From positions 1 through 40,953 of the forward strand of contig PUND01000062.1 of assembly GCA_003551645.1 (NCBI GenBank): a stretch of DNA of 40,953 nucleotides, given 5' to 3'. The stretch is from Phycisphaerae bacterium. GTDB lineage: Bacteria > Planctomycetota > Phycisphaerae > SM23-33. Below are positions 24,418-31,730 of the stretch, piece after piece; position 1 is the stretch's first letter, and each line of letters starts with the position of its first letter. A program made the position numbers and the translations under genes. The notes beneath the pieces are model-generated. The model searched no databases. It was given only the letters and a program-made list of their open reading frames with translations, and was not told where the DNA came from.

Positions 24418-25893
24418 ATGATTGAGAAACTGCGAAAAGCAACGGGGTTGGACATCTATGAACCGTCGGTTCACGAGACGGACGAGGCGGTGTACTTCAT
24501 GGCCCGTCGTGCCGACGATAAGCTCATCGGCTGCGTCGGAGACGGCGGGATACAGGGCGAGGCGGCTGGCGAGATTGACGGCAAAGCGATTGTCGTCGGG
24601 CCTACCAGCCACGAGAACGCCGAGGCGATACGCGAATGCCTCCCCTGGGCCGGACCGATCTGCCTGGGGATGCACACTTCGGTCGGCTTCGGCGACCGGC
24701 TGGGCCTGGCCACGCCCGGGCATATCCGCGCCGTCCGCGGGACGCATATTTCGCCAATCTTCGCCCAGCAGTCCATCCGTGAGATGAAGCGAACCGGCAG
24801 GACGCCCGAGGAGGTCATGGACGATGCGACCTGGGGCGTGGTGCAGGAGGGCTTCCGCGACACGTTCGGCTCCGACGCCGACCACCTGCAGCAGCCGGTG
24901 GACATCGATAGGACGGCCGACGCCGGCTTCACCATGTTCACCATCGACCCCGGCGAGCATGTGGACAACGAGGCCGATGACCGCGACGAGGCCTCCCTGG
25001 CCGCCAAGCTCGAAGATCTGGACGATGAGTCGCTCGAGGCCACACCGGACGACCTGCGCAAGCGATACGTCGGCCAGACCTTCTTGCTTGAAGGCGGCAC
25101 GGAGGTCTCTTTCGACGAGCGGACCTTCCTGAAGGCGGCGGCCAAGTACGGCGGCGCCGTCGCCCACACCGTCATTATGTACCGCCGGCTGCGGGAACAT
25201 CGCGACGAGGGCGACTTCGAGCTTGAGGTATCGGTGGATGAGACCGAGACGCCGACCTCGCCGGCGGAGCATTACTTCTTCGCCGCCGAGCTTAAGCGGC
25301 TGGGCGTGCAGTGGGTGTCGCTGGCGCCACGGTTCGTCGGGCGGTTTGAAAAGGGCGTGGACTACATAGGCGACCTGGACGAGTTCCGAAACAGCTTCGC
25401 CGAGCACGCGGCGGTCATGCGGACGCTGGGGCCGTACAAGATATCCATCCACAGCGGGTCGGACAAGTTCAGCATTTACCCGATAGTGTCGGAGCTGACC
25501 GACGGGCTTGTGCACGTCAAGACCGCCGGCACGAGCTACCTGGCGGCCCTGAAGGCGATAGCGCAGGCCGATGCGGCCCTGTTCAGGGAGATCGTGGAAT
25601 TCGCACGTCGGCAGTATGAGACCGACAAGGCCAGCTATCACGTATCGGCCGAGTTGGCTCGTGTGCCCGACCTTGCGGAGCTGGATGACGATGCGCTGGG
25701 CGAGCTGACCGACCACTTCGACACGCGACAGATGTTGCATGTGACGTTCGGCTCGGTCCTGACCGCCGACGACGGCCGACGGTTCGGGGACCGGCTGTTC
25801 GATGCGCTTCGAACGAATGAGGAAACGCACTACGATGCGCTTCGCAGCCACCTGCGCCGACACGTTGAGCCGTTCCTGTATGCCGGTGAATAG
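24418..25893 (+). CDS. uxaE: Tagaturonate epimerase family protein (UxaE)
   Basis: A 491-residue member of the UxaE family, which interconverts D-tagaturonate and D-fructuronate so that galacturonate can enter the mannonate branch. Family-like segments are GDGGIQGEA near the start, HISPIFAQQSIREMKRTG, the acidic mid-part, HYFFAAELKRLGV, YKISIHSGSDKFSIYP and HVKTAGTSYL. It should be cytoplasmic; no signal or membrane segment is seen. The ribosome site is weak. The next gene encodes an SDR of the mannonate/fructuronate reductase type, which supports the assignment. UxaC, UxuA and KDG kinase are not in this window. Confidence 0.88.
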   Translation: MIEKLRKATGLDIYEPSVHETDEAVYFMARRADDKLIGCVGDGGIQGEAAGEIDGKAIVVGPTSHENAEAIRECLPWAGPICLGMHTSVGFGDRLGLATPGHIRAVRGTHISPIFAQQSIREMKRTGRTPEEVMDDATWGVVQEGFRDTFGSDADHLQQPVDIDRTADAGFTMFTIDPGEHVDNEADDRDEASLAAKLEDLDDESLEATPDDLRKRYVGQTFLLEGGTEVSFDERTFLKAAAKYGGAVAHTVIMYRRLREHRDEGDFELEVSVDETETPTSPAEHYFFAAELKRLGVQWVSLAPRFVGRFEKGVDYIGDLDEFRNSFAEHAAVMRTLGPYKISIHSGSDKFSIYPIVSELTDGLVHVKTAGTSYLAALKAIAQADAALFREIVEFARRQYETDKASYHVSAELARVPDLAELDDDALGELTDHFDTRQMLHVTFGSVLTADDGRRFGDRLFDALRTNEETHYDALRSHLRRHVEPFLYAGE

Positions 25894-25930
25894 ATCGGCC
25901 GCGGAAACGCCGGAAACGCCGAGAAAAAGC

Positions 25931-26042
25931 GGAGATGAACAAGGATGAACGCGGAGATGACGCCGTCAATGGCCGCCACATGATGCCGAGCGCGGGCGAG
26001 TATCATCCGCCCTCTTGGGAATGCGTGTTCATCCGCGTTGAC
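25931..26042. repeat. GATGAAC-phrase inverted-arm repeat
   Basis: The left arm (25931-25960) carries tandem GATGAACAAG-GATGAACGCG. The right arm (26025-26042) is the reverse, GTTCATCCGCGTTGA. About 65 bp of unique sequence lie between. The block fills the gap between uxaE and the SDR gene, both on the plus strand, and ends well before the GAGGTAACC ribosome site of the SDR. Confidence 0.65.
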
Positions 26043-26097
26043 CACTGCCTGATTCTGATGAATCGGGAGCCGTTACGAAAACGATAACGAGGTAACC

Positions 26098-26922
26098 ATG
26101 AGCAAAGACGAGTTGTTCAGCGTGGAAGGCAAGCGAATCGCGATTACAGGCGGTGCGGGCGTCCTGTGCGGGGAGATGGCCCGGGCACTTGCCGAACGCG
26201 GCGCGAAGCTGGCCGTCATCGACTTCAATCTCGACGGCGCCAGGAATCTCTGCGACGAGATCGCCTCGGCCGGCGGATCTGCTAGTCCCGTTCAGGTGGA
26301 CGTAACTGACGGCAAGGCGGTAGAAAAATCCCTCTCCGAAACGCTAGACGCGCTCGGGGGGCTGGATGTTCTCATCAACGGCGCCGGCGGAAATAAGAAA
26401 CAGGCGACCTGCGCGCCGCCAACCACCTTCTTCGACCTTCCGGACGATGCCATCCGATGGGTCTTCGACCTGAACCTGGTGGGCACGATCCTGCCGAGCC
26501 AAATATTCGGCCGGCATCTCGCCGAGCAGGGCGCTGGCTCGATCATCAACGTCTCGTCGATGAACGCCTTCCGGCCGCTGACCAATATCGCGGCATACTC
26601 CGCGGCCAAGGCGGCCGTCAGCAACTTCACGCAGTGGCTGGCGACGTACATGGCCCAGCGGCACTCAAGCGACATCCGCGTCAACGCCATCGCGCCGGGG
26701 TTCTTCCTGACCGAGCAGAACCGCTTCCTGCTCACCGAGGAGTCCACCGGCGAGCTTACCGCCCGAGGCAAACAGATTATCGACCACACGCCGATGGGCA
26801 GGTTCGGCGAGCCGGCCGATCTGGTCGGAACGCTTGTCTGGCTGCTCAGCGACGCCGCGCGATTCGTAACCGGTATCGTCGTTCCCATCGACGGCGGCTT
26901 CAGCGCCTATAGCGGAGTGTGA
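26098..26922 (+). CDS. SDR oxidoreductase, D-mannonate/fructuronate reductase type
   Basis: A 274-residue short-chain dehydrogenase. The cofactor motif is TGGAGVLCGEMARAL, followed by VIDFN and NGAGG. The catalytic residues are Ser in NVSSMNAF and Tyr-Lys in YSAAK. The C-terminal VTGIVVPIDGGFSAYSGV and the insert with NKKQATCAPPTTFFDL are typical of the YjmF-like group, which reduces fructuronate to mannonate. Placing it after uxaE gives two consecutive steps of hexuronate breakdown (epimerise, then reduce). The function is family-based inference; the exact substrate may differ. GAGGTAACC precedes the ATG. Confidence 0.88.
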   Translation: MSKDELFSVEGKRIAITGGAGVLCGEMARALAERGAKLAVIDFNLDGARNLCDEIASAGGSASPVQVDVTDGKAVEKSLSETLDALGGLDVLINGAGGNKKQATCAPPTTFFDLPDDAIRWVFDLNLVGTILPSQIFGRHLAEQGAGSIINVSSMNAFRPLTNIAAYSAAKAAVSNFTQWLATYMAQRHSSDIRVNAIAPGFFLTEQNRFLLTEESTGELTARGKQIIDHTPMGRFGEPADLVGTLVWLLSDAARFVTGIVVPIDGGFSAYSGV

Positions 26923-27107
26923 CAATTGCGGATTGCGGATTATGAGTCCGCTTTTGCCACACCGACAGCCATGTAAGCGAGACCGCCACAGCCGACCCTT
27001 TATGAAGACCGAAGTTCTCATGCAACAGCGCTGACGAGAGGCAACATACTTACGATTGAGTTTGCGAGTTGAGCAATCTGAAATCCGAAATCCGCAATCC
27101 GAAATAA
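26923..27107. repeat. Heptad repeat (AATCCGA/C) inverted-arm element
   Basis: The right arm (27075-27105) is four heptads, AATCTGA, AATCCGA, AATCCGC, AATCCGA, plus AAT. The left arm (26923-26943) is the reverse complement type, with two AATCCGC units. CGGATTGCGGATT (26929-26941) and AATCCGCAATCCG (27089-27101) are a perfect 13-bp inverted repeat around 147 bp. The element starts at the base after the SDR stop codon and ends at the ribosome site of the HAD gene. Confidence 0.85.
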
Positions 27108-27116
27108 GGATGGCCC

Positions 27117-28004
27117 ATGACCGACCACATTGCCCATTTAAAGTCTTTCGCAAAGAACCAGAATTTCTACGTCGGCATCGATTCCGACGGCTGCGCCTTC
27201 GACACCATGGAGATAAAGCACAAGGAGTGCTTCATCCCCAATATCATCAATATCTGGGACCTCCAGCCGGTCTCGAAGTTCGCCCGCGAGACGGCCGAGT
27301 TCGTCAACCTCTACAGCCGCTGGCGGGGCGTGAACCGCTTTCCGGGGCTGGTGATGGTCTTTGACCTGCTCGCCAAGCGGTCCGAAGCCCTGGAGCGGGG
27401 CTATCAGTGCCCGCGGGTGGATTCGCTGCGGGAATGGATTACCGCCGAGACGCGTCTCTCCAGCTCATCTCTCGAGCGAAAGGTCGAGTCCACCGGCGAT
27501 CCGGTCCTGACGAAGGCGCTTCAGTGGTCCGACGCGGTCAACGAATCTGTGGAGAAGATAGTCCGCAACGTACCACCCTTCCCGCACGTGCGGGAGGTGC
27601 TGGAGAACCTCCAGCAACGGGCCGACGTGATGGTGGTATCGGCCACCCCCACCGAGGCGCTGACGCGAGAGTGGAACGAACACGGCATCGCGCCCTACGC
27701 CCAGATGATCTGCGGCCAGGAGCTTGGCTCCAAGAAAGAGCACATCCATCACGGCGCCGGCGGACGTTACGAACCGGAAAAGATGCTTATGGTCGGCGAC
27801 GCACCGGGCGACATGAAGGCGGCCAAGGCCAACGATGCCCTGTTCTTCCCGGTAAACCCCGGCGATGAGGCCGACTCGTGGCGGCGGCTGCTGGAAGAAG
27901 GGCTGGAGAGATTCTTCGCCGGAACGTATGCAGGTGATTACGAGAAGAAGCTGATAGACGACTTCCTGGCGCACCTGCCCGAAACGCCGCCGTGGAAGAG
28001 GTAA
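27117..28004 (+). CDS. HAD-superfamily hydrolase
   Basis: A 295-residue haloacid-dehalogenase-like protein, probably a phosphatase. Motif I is GIDSDGCAFDTM (the nucleophile Asp in DxDG), motif II is VVSATP, and motif IV is MLMVGDAPGDMKAAK. A cap region of about 125 residues lies between motifs I and II. The Lys of motif III is probably one of those in ELGSKKEH. The substrate is unknown; its position after uxaE and the SDR suggests a sugar or sugar-acid phosphate. AAGGATGG before the ATG overlaps the end of a heptad repeat, so the repeat directly abuts the translation start region. Confidence 0.88.
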   Translation: MTDHIAHLKSFAKNQNFYVGIDSDGCAFDTMEIKHKECFIPNIINIWDLQPVSKFARETAEFVNLYSRWRGVNRFPGLVMVFDLLAKRSEALERGYQCPRVDSLREWITAETRLSSSSLERKVESTGDPVLTKALQWSDAVNESVEKIVRNVPPFPHVREVLENLQQRADVMVVSATPTEALTREWNEHGIAPYAQMICGQELGSKKEHIHHGAGGRYEPEKMLMVGDAPGDMKAAKANDALFFPVNPGDEADSWRRLLEEGLERFFAGTYAGDYEKKLIDDFLAHLPETPPWKR

Positions 28005-28032
28005 CGCATCGGGCATTTCGCGATTCCTGCCG

Positions 28033-28129
28033 CGGATTTGTTTCGAGTTCCGTATTTAGTGATTCGGATTTGCTTCGTTTTTGGTGTTTTGTGCTTCGGA
28101 TTTTGACACCCAGTGGCGGCCAGGCCGCC
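28033..28129. repeat. TTCG-phrase repeat and hairpin before the Gfo/Idh gene
   Basis: Positions 28033-28107 are an A/T-richer run of degenerate phrases with TTCG or TCGG every seven to eleven bases; read on the minus strand they resemble the ATCCGA/CACGA phrase at 8461-8500. A GGCGG-ccagg-CCGCC hairpin (28115-28129) follows and abuts the GGAGG ribosome site (28130-28134) of the next gene. Confidence 0.6.
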
Positions 28130-28143
28130 GGAGGTAAGAAGCA

Positions 28144-29124
28144 GTGAGTGAAATCGTTCGTTGGGGCATACTCGGCACCGGCAACATTGCACGCAAGTTC
28201 GCCGAAGGTCTGCGATCGGCCGAGACCGGCAAGCTTTACGCCGTCGGCTCGCGAAGTGCCGAAAGGGCCGAGAAATTCGCCGCTGAGAACGGCGCCGAAC
28301 GCGGTTACGACAGTTATGAAAAACTCGTCACAGACGCCGACGTGGACGCGGTCTATATCGCTACCCCCCACCCGATGCACAAGGAGGATGCCCTTCTTTG
28401 CATCTCACACGACAAGCCGGTGCTCTGCGAGAAGCCCTTCACGGTCAACGCCGGCGAGGCCGAGGAAGTCATCTCGGCCGCCCGGAAACGCAGCGTCTTC
28501 TGCATGGAGGCGATGTGGACCCGCTTCGTCCCGTCCATCGTCAAGCTCCGCGAGCTACTGGACGAAGGCGGCATAGGCGATGTGCGGATGGTGATGGCGG
28601 ATTTCGGCTTCCGCGCCGGCTGGAACCCCGAACATCGGCTGCTGAACCCCCAGCTCGCCGGCGGCGGACTGCTTGACGTGGGTGTGTACCCGGTATCGCT
28701 GGCCTCGATGGTGCTCGGCTCGGCGATGCGCGTAACCGGGCTTGCGGACATCGGCGAAACGGGCGTGGACGAGCAGGCCGGCATCGTCTGCCAGTACGAC
28801 GGCGGCCGGCTGGCTCTGCTTGCCTGTGGCGTGCGAACAAACACGCCGCACGAGGCGACCATACTCGGAACCGACGGGTATATCCGACTGCACAAGGACT
28901 GGTTTCGCGGCTCGGCCATGACACTCAGCAAAGGCGGCGCGGAGGAGCGAATCGAGCCGCCACAGACAGGCAACGGCTTCAACTACGAGGCCGACGAGGT
29001 CGCCCGATGCCTGGCCGCCGGAAAAATCGAAAGCGACGTGATGCCGCTCGATGAGACCCTGTCGATAATGCAGACCATGGATGAAATCCGCGCCCGGTGG
29101 GGACTGCGGTACCCGTTTGAATAG
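28144..29124 (+). CDS. Gfo/Idh/MocA-family oxidoreductase
   Basis: A 326-residue NAD(P)-dependent dehydrogenase. The Rossmann part has WGILGTGNIARKFAEGL, VGSRS and YIATPHPMHKEDAL, and the conserved CEKPFTVN gives the catalytic Lys of the EKP motif. The C-terminal half carries GGGLLDVGVYPVSLASMVLG, as in dihydrodiol/xylose dehydrogenase-like members. The substrate is a sugar or cyclic polyol, not identified. It starts with GTG, set by a strong GGAGG nine bases upstream. It sits in the plus-strand run after the HAD gene and before an aldo/keto reductase. Confidence 0.9.
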   Translation: MSEIVRWGILGTGNIARKFAEGLRSAETGKLYAVGSRSAERAEKFAAENGAERGYDSYEKLVTDADVDAVYIATPHPMHKEDALLCISHDKPVLCEKPFTVNAGEAEEVISAARKRSVFCMEAMWTRFVPSIVKLRELLDEGGIGDVRMVMADFGFRAGWNPEHRLLNPQLAGGGLLDVGVYPVSLASMVLGSAMRVTGLADIGETGVDEQAGIVCQYDGGRLALLACGVRTNTPHEATILGTDGYIRLHKDWFRGSAMTLSKGGAEERIEPPQTGNGFNYEADEVARCLAAGKIESDVMPLDETLSIMQTMDEIRARWGLRYPFE

Positions 29125-29146
29125 AGACGCAGAAGAAACCGCTATG

Positions 29147-29281
29147 CGACACAGAGGCCCAAGGAAACAGAGTAGAAAAAAAAGACGGAAAAAGCACGAT
29201 GCTGTGCAGGCCAGATTCGGCCTCCTGCTCCGGCTTGCCAGAGCCGCAAGCTTATCTCTCTGTTCTACTGCGCCTCGGTTT
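29147..29281. repeat. CAGAG-phrase inverted-arm repeat
   Basis: The left arm (29147-29178) has ACACAGAGGC and CAGAGTAGAA. The right arm (29252-29281) has CTCTCTGTTCTACTG and GCCTCGG. AGTAGAA (29171-29177) pairs with TTCTACT (29263-29269), and GAGGC pairs with GCCTC. The centre holds CGGCT-tgccag-AGCCG (29231-29246). The block lies between the Gfo/Idh and aldo/keto reductase genes. Confidence 0.6.
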
Positions 29282-29328
29282 GGAACAACAACGCCTCGAT
29301 AGCTCTGGATGAAAGGAAGTTCACAGGG

Positions 29329-30294
29329 ATGCCCATGCAGTACGGAAACATACGCGGGATAGACAAGCCCGTATCGCGGCTGGCACAGGGAACAATCATG
29401 ATCGGCTCCAAGAACAGGGACGCCGGCTTCGCGCTGCTGGACGGCGTGTTCGAGCTTGGCTGCAATATCTTCGACACCGCGCACGTTTACGGCGGCGGCG
29501 ACAACGAGCGGACCTTCGGAAAGTGGGTCAACGACCGTGGCCTGCGAGAGGAAGTCGTCGTCCTGGCCAAGGGCGCCCACCACAACGCCGACCGGAATCG
29601 GGTGACGCCGTTCGACATCACCGCCGACCTGCACGACTCGCTGGCGCGGTTCGGCTTCGACTACATCGACCTCTACGTCCTGCACCGCGACGACCCCGAA
29701 GTGCCCGTCGGCCCGATAGTGGAGGCCCTGAACGAACACAAACAGGCCGGGCTTATCCGGGCGTTCGGCGGCTCCAACTGGACGCACCAGCGTGTGGCCG
29801 AGGCGAACGAATACGCACAGGCGCACGGCCTGGAGGGCTTCGCGGTCTCAAGCCCGCAGTTTTCACTGGTCGAGATGATCAAGGAGCCGTGGCCGAACTG
29901 CATCAGCATCAGCGGGCCGGCCTGCGCCGAAGCCCGCCGTTGGTACCATGAAAACGACGTGGCGCTTGTGCCGTGGTCAACGCTGGCCCGCGGTTTTCTC
30001 TCCGGCCGAGTGCGCCGCGACGGGGGCGAGTCGGCCGAGAAGCGCGACGACCTGGGCGTGGATTCCTTCGCCTCCGAAGCAAACTACGAACGCCTGGAAC
30101 GAGCGGCCGAGCTTGCCGAAAGGAAGGGCCTGACCGTTCCGCAGATATCGCTGGCGTATGTGCTGAACCAGCCGCTGAATGTCTTTCCGCTGGTCGGCTG
30201 CTGGACGCCGGAGGAGTTCCGCGGCAACCTCGACGTGCTGGACGTGGAGCTTTCCGAGGATGAGATCGCCTACCTGGAAATGGCCGATTCGTGA
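29329..30294 (+). CDS. Aldo/keto reductase
   Basis: A 321-residue (alpha/beta)8 NADPH-dependent oxidoreductase. The catalytic tetrad is visible: Asp and Tyr in IFDTAHVYGGG, Lys in VVLAKGAHHN and His in LYVLHRDDP. The cofactor end has LAYVLNQPLNVFPLVG. AAGGAAG stands nine bases before the ATG at 29329, which favours it over the ATG two codons later. The substrate is unknown. It is the last gene of the plus-strand carbohydrate run and is followed by a convergent URO-D-like gene. Confidence 0.9.
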   Translation: MPMQYGNIRGIDKPVSRLAQGTIMIGSKNRDAGFALLDGVFELGCNIFDTAHVYGGGDNERTFGKWVNDRGLREEVVVLAKGAHHNADRNRVTPFDITADLHDSLARFGFDYIDLYVLHRDDPEVPVGPIVEALNEHKQAGLIRAFGGSNWTHQRVAEANEYAQAHGLEGFAVSSPQFSLVEMIKEPWPNCISISGPACAEARRWYHENDVALVPWSTLARGFLSGRVRRDGGESAEKRDDLGVDSFASEANYERLERAAELAERKGLTVPQISLAYVLNQPLNVFPLVGCWTPEEFRGNLDVLDVELSEDEIAYLEMADS

Positions 30295-30300
30295 GCGGCA

Positions 30301-30390
30301 ATCAGTAGCCCGTGATCAGTAGCCAGCAGCCAGGCCCGCGCTGCGTGGCTTCGAGCGACTCCACCGGCTACCGACTGCCTTCTGTTCTCA
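30301..30390. repeat. CAGTAGC-phrase repeat overlapping a gene end
   Basis: ATCAGTAGCC occurs at 30301-30310 and 30315-30324, 14 bp apart, followed by AGCAGCCAGG. The opposite arm, GGCTACCGACTGCC (30366-30379), is the inverted form. The second arm carries the stop codon (30368-30370) and last codons of the minus-strand URO-D-like gene. Confidence 0.6.
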
Positions 30391-31582
30391 AGATATCCAC
30401 GGCCTTGTTGTAGTCGTAGGGCTGCCCATAGAGCGGGGCGGATGTATCCGGCTTGCCGGTCGGCAGCAGATTGTCCAGCCCCCCGCCCCAGACCTCCTTG
30501 GCCCGGCGGATGTAGAACAGGTAGTTATCGAAAGGCACATCCGGCGGCACGCGGTGGTCGCAGAAGGGCACGAACCCGCCCTGCTCCACCAGCGGCGCCA
30601 GACGGTCTATCTCGCGGGCGATGTCTTCGGTGCTCCGCGCGAGTATGTGCTTGTCGAATCCGCCGCAGATTCGCAGCTCCGGCCCGAACCGCTCGCGGAC
30701 TCCGAGCGGCTCCTGCTCCCAGGTGCCAACCTCCAGCGGGAAGGTTATGTTGACGCCGGCTTCCAGCCAGCCCGGAAGCAGCTTTCGCACGTCGCCGTCG
30801 CTGTCGAGCATGATGAACCGGCAGCCGTGCTCCCGAAGCAGGGAGCTTATCCGCTTATATTGCGGGACCAGCAGATCTTTGAAGCTTTGCAGGGGCATCA
30901 GCGGACCTTGCGCACATGACATATCCTCCCACATGTTCGCCCGGTCAAAAGTCACGCCCGCCTCGCCGGCCATCGGCAGGAACCTCCCAAGAGTTCCTAC
31001 GATGCAGTCGGCGACCGTCGAGATCATCTCGGCGAATAGCTCCGGGTCGTCGGCCTGTATGTAGGTGACTCCCAAAAGCCCCATCCAGTTACGAATGCGT
31101 CCGAACAAGCTGCCGGCGTCGGTCGAAAGCGGCCAGGTCCGCACCGCGTCGGCGTTGGCGGCCAGCGCATCGGCCAGTTCATCGGGCAAGCGGTCTTCGC
31201 GCATGGGGTCCAGCCGCCACTTGTAATGCTCTTCCCAACTTTGGCGGTCAACGAGCGTATGTCCGATGTGCTCGGGAATGGACGACATGTACTTGTGCCT
31301 CTTGAGGATAGTCCCGTCGGAGTCCTGGTAGGTGATATGCGTGCCGTCGTCGTCGAGGGTCTTTCTTTCGAACGGCGGCCAGAGCATCGTTCTCACCCCA
31401 ACGCCCCGCCAGAACGAATCCAGCCCGAAATAGGCCTCGCTGTTGGACCTGTCCACATCCGCCGGCAGGCCGTAGAGGTGCCATATATCGACGGTCTCGT
31501 CCCAGTAGGAGAAGTCCTGGATAATGCCCCGGTCAAAGTCGCCGTAGTCCATCACCGCCAGGAATCTCTCTCGGTCATTCAT
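30368..31582 (-). CDS. Uroporphyrinogen decarboxylase-like (URO-D fold) protein
   Basis: A 404-residue protein of the URO-D/methyltransferase superfamily. The start (MNDRERFLAVMDYGDFDR) and the segments GLLGVTYIQADDPELFAEM, FDRANMWEDMSC, FIMLDSDGDVRKLLPGWLEAGVN, RICGGFDKHIL and VPFCDHRVPPDVPFDNYLFYI match the family. It is not the haem enzyme HemE: it is longer and lacks its N-terminal substrate-site pattern. Relatives include corrinoid-linked methyltransferases and many uncharacterised proteins in sugar clusters. No corrinoid protein is nearby. Its last codons and stop lie in an intergenic repeat phrase, so the C-terminus may have been remodelled by the repeat. Confidence 0.82.
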   Translation of the reverse strand: MNDRERFLAVMDYGDFDRGIIQDFSYWDETVDIWHLYGLPADVDRSNSEAYFGLDSFWRGVGVRTMLWPPFERKTLDDDGTHITYQDSDGTILKRHKYMSSIPEHIGHTLVDRQSWEEHYKWRLDPMREDRLPDELADALAANADAVRTWPLSTDAGSLFGRIRNWMGLLGVTYIQADDPELFAEMISTVADCIVGTLGRFLPMAGEAGVTFDRANMWEDMSCAQGPLMPLQSFKDLLVPQYKRISSLLREHGCRFIMLDSDGDVRKLLPGWLEAGVNITFPLEVGTWEQEPLGVRERFGPELRICGGFDKHILARSTEDIAREIDRLAPLVEQGGFVPFCDHRVPPDVPFDNYLFYIRRAKEVWGGGLDNLLPTGKPDTSAPLYGQPYDYNKAVDILRTEGSR

Positions 31583-31651
31583 GTGTTTCGCTCCGAGTTT
31601 CGTTGGTTTCTATCTTTGCCGCCCCCCCCCTCGGCCGCATACTCTGCATCA

Positions 31652-31671
31652 ACTGGCATCGCAATGCCAGT
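31652..31671. repeat. Perfect hairpin in a divergent gap
   Basis: ACTGGCAT-CGCA-ATGCCAGT is an 8-bp stem with a 4-base loop, about 60 bp before the NuoM/N-like ATG and 70 bp before the URO-D-like gene on the other strand. A run of nine C (31622-31630) lies beside it. It could be an operator or an RNA hairpin. Confidence 0.45.
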
Positions 31672-31730
31672 GTCCGGTCGCGGCCGGGGCATGGTTTCTG
31701 TAAACTCACCATCACAGACCACGTGCCGCC

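Noticed and set aside
24240-24425. 61-codon frame overlapping the uxaE start as a leader peptide
   Set aside because: No domain or plausible ribosome site, and it covers the hairpin region; a structured leader explains the sequence better.
23935-25863. 642-codon minus-strand frame opposite gnd and uxaE
   Set aside because: It is antisense to two recognised genes, and its translation shows no domain.
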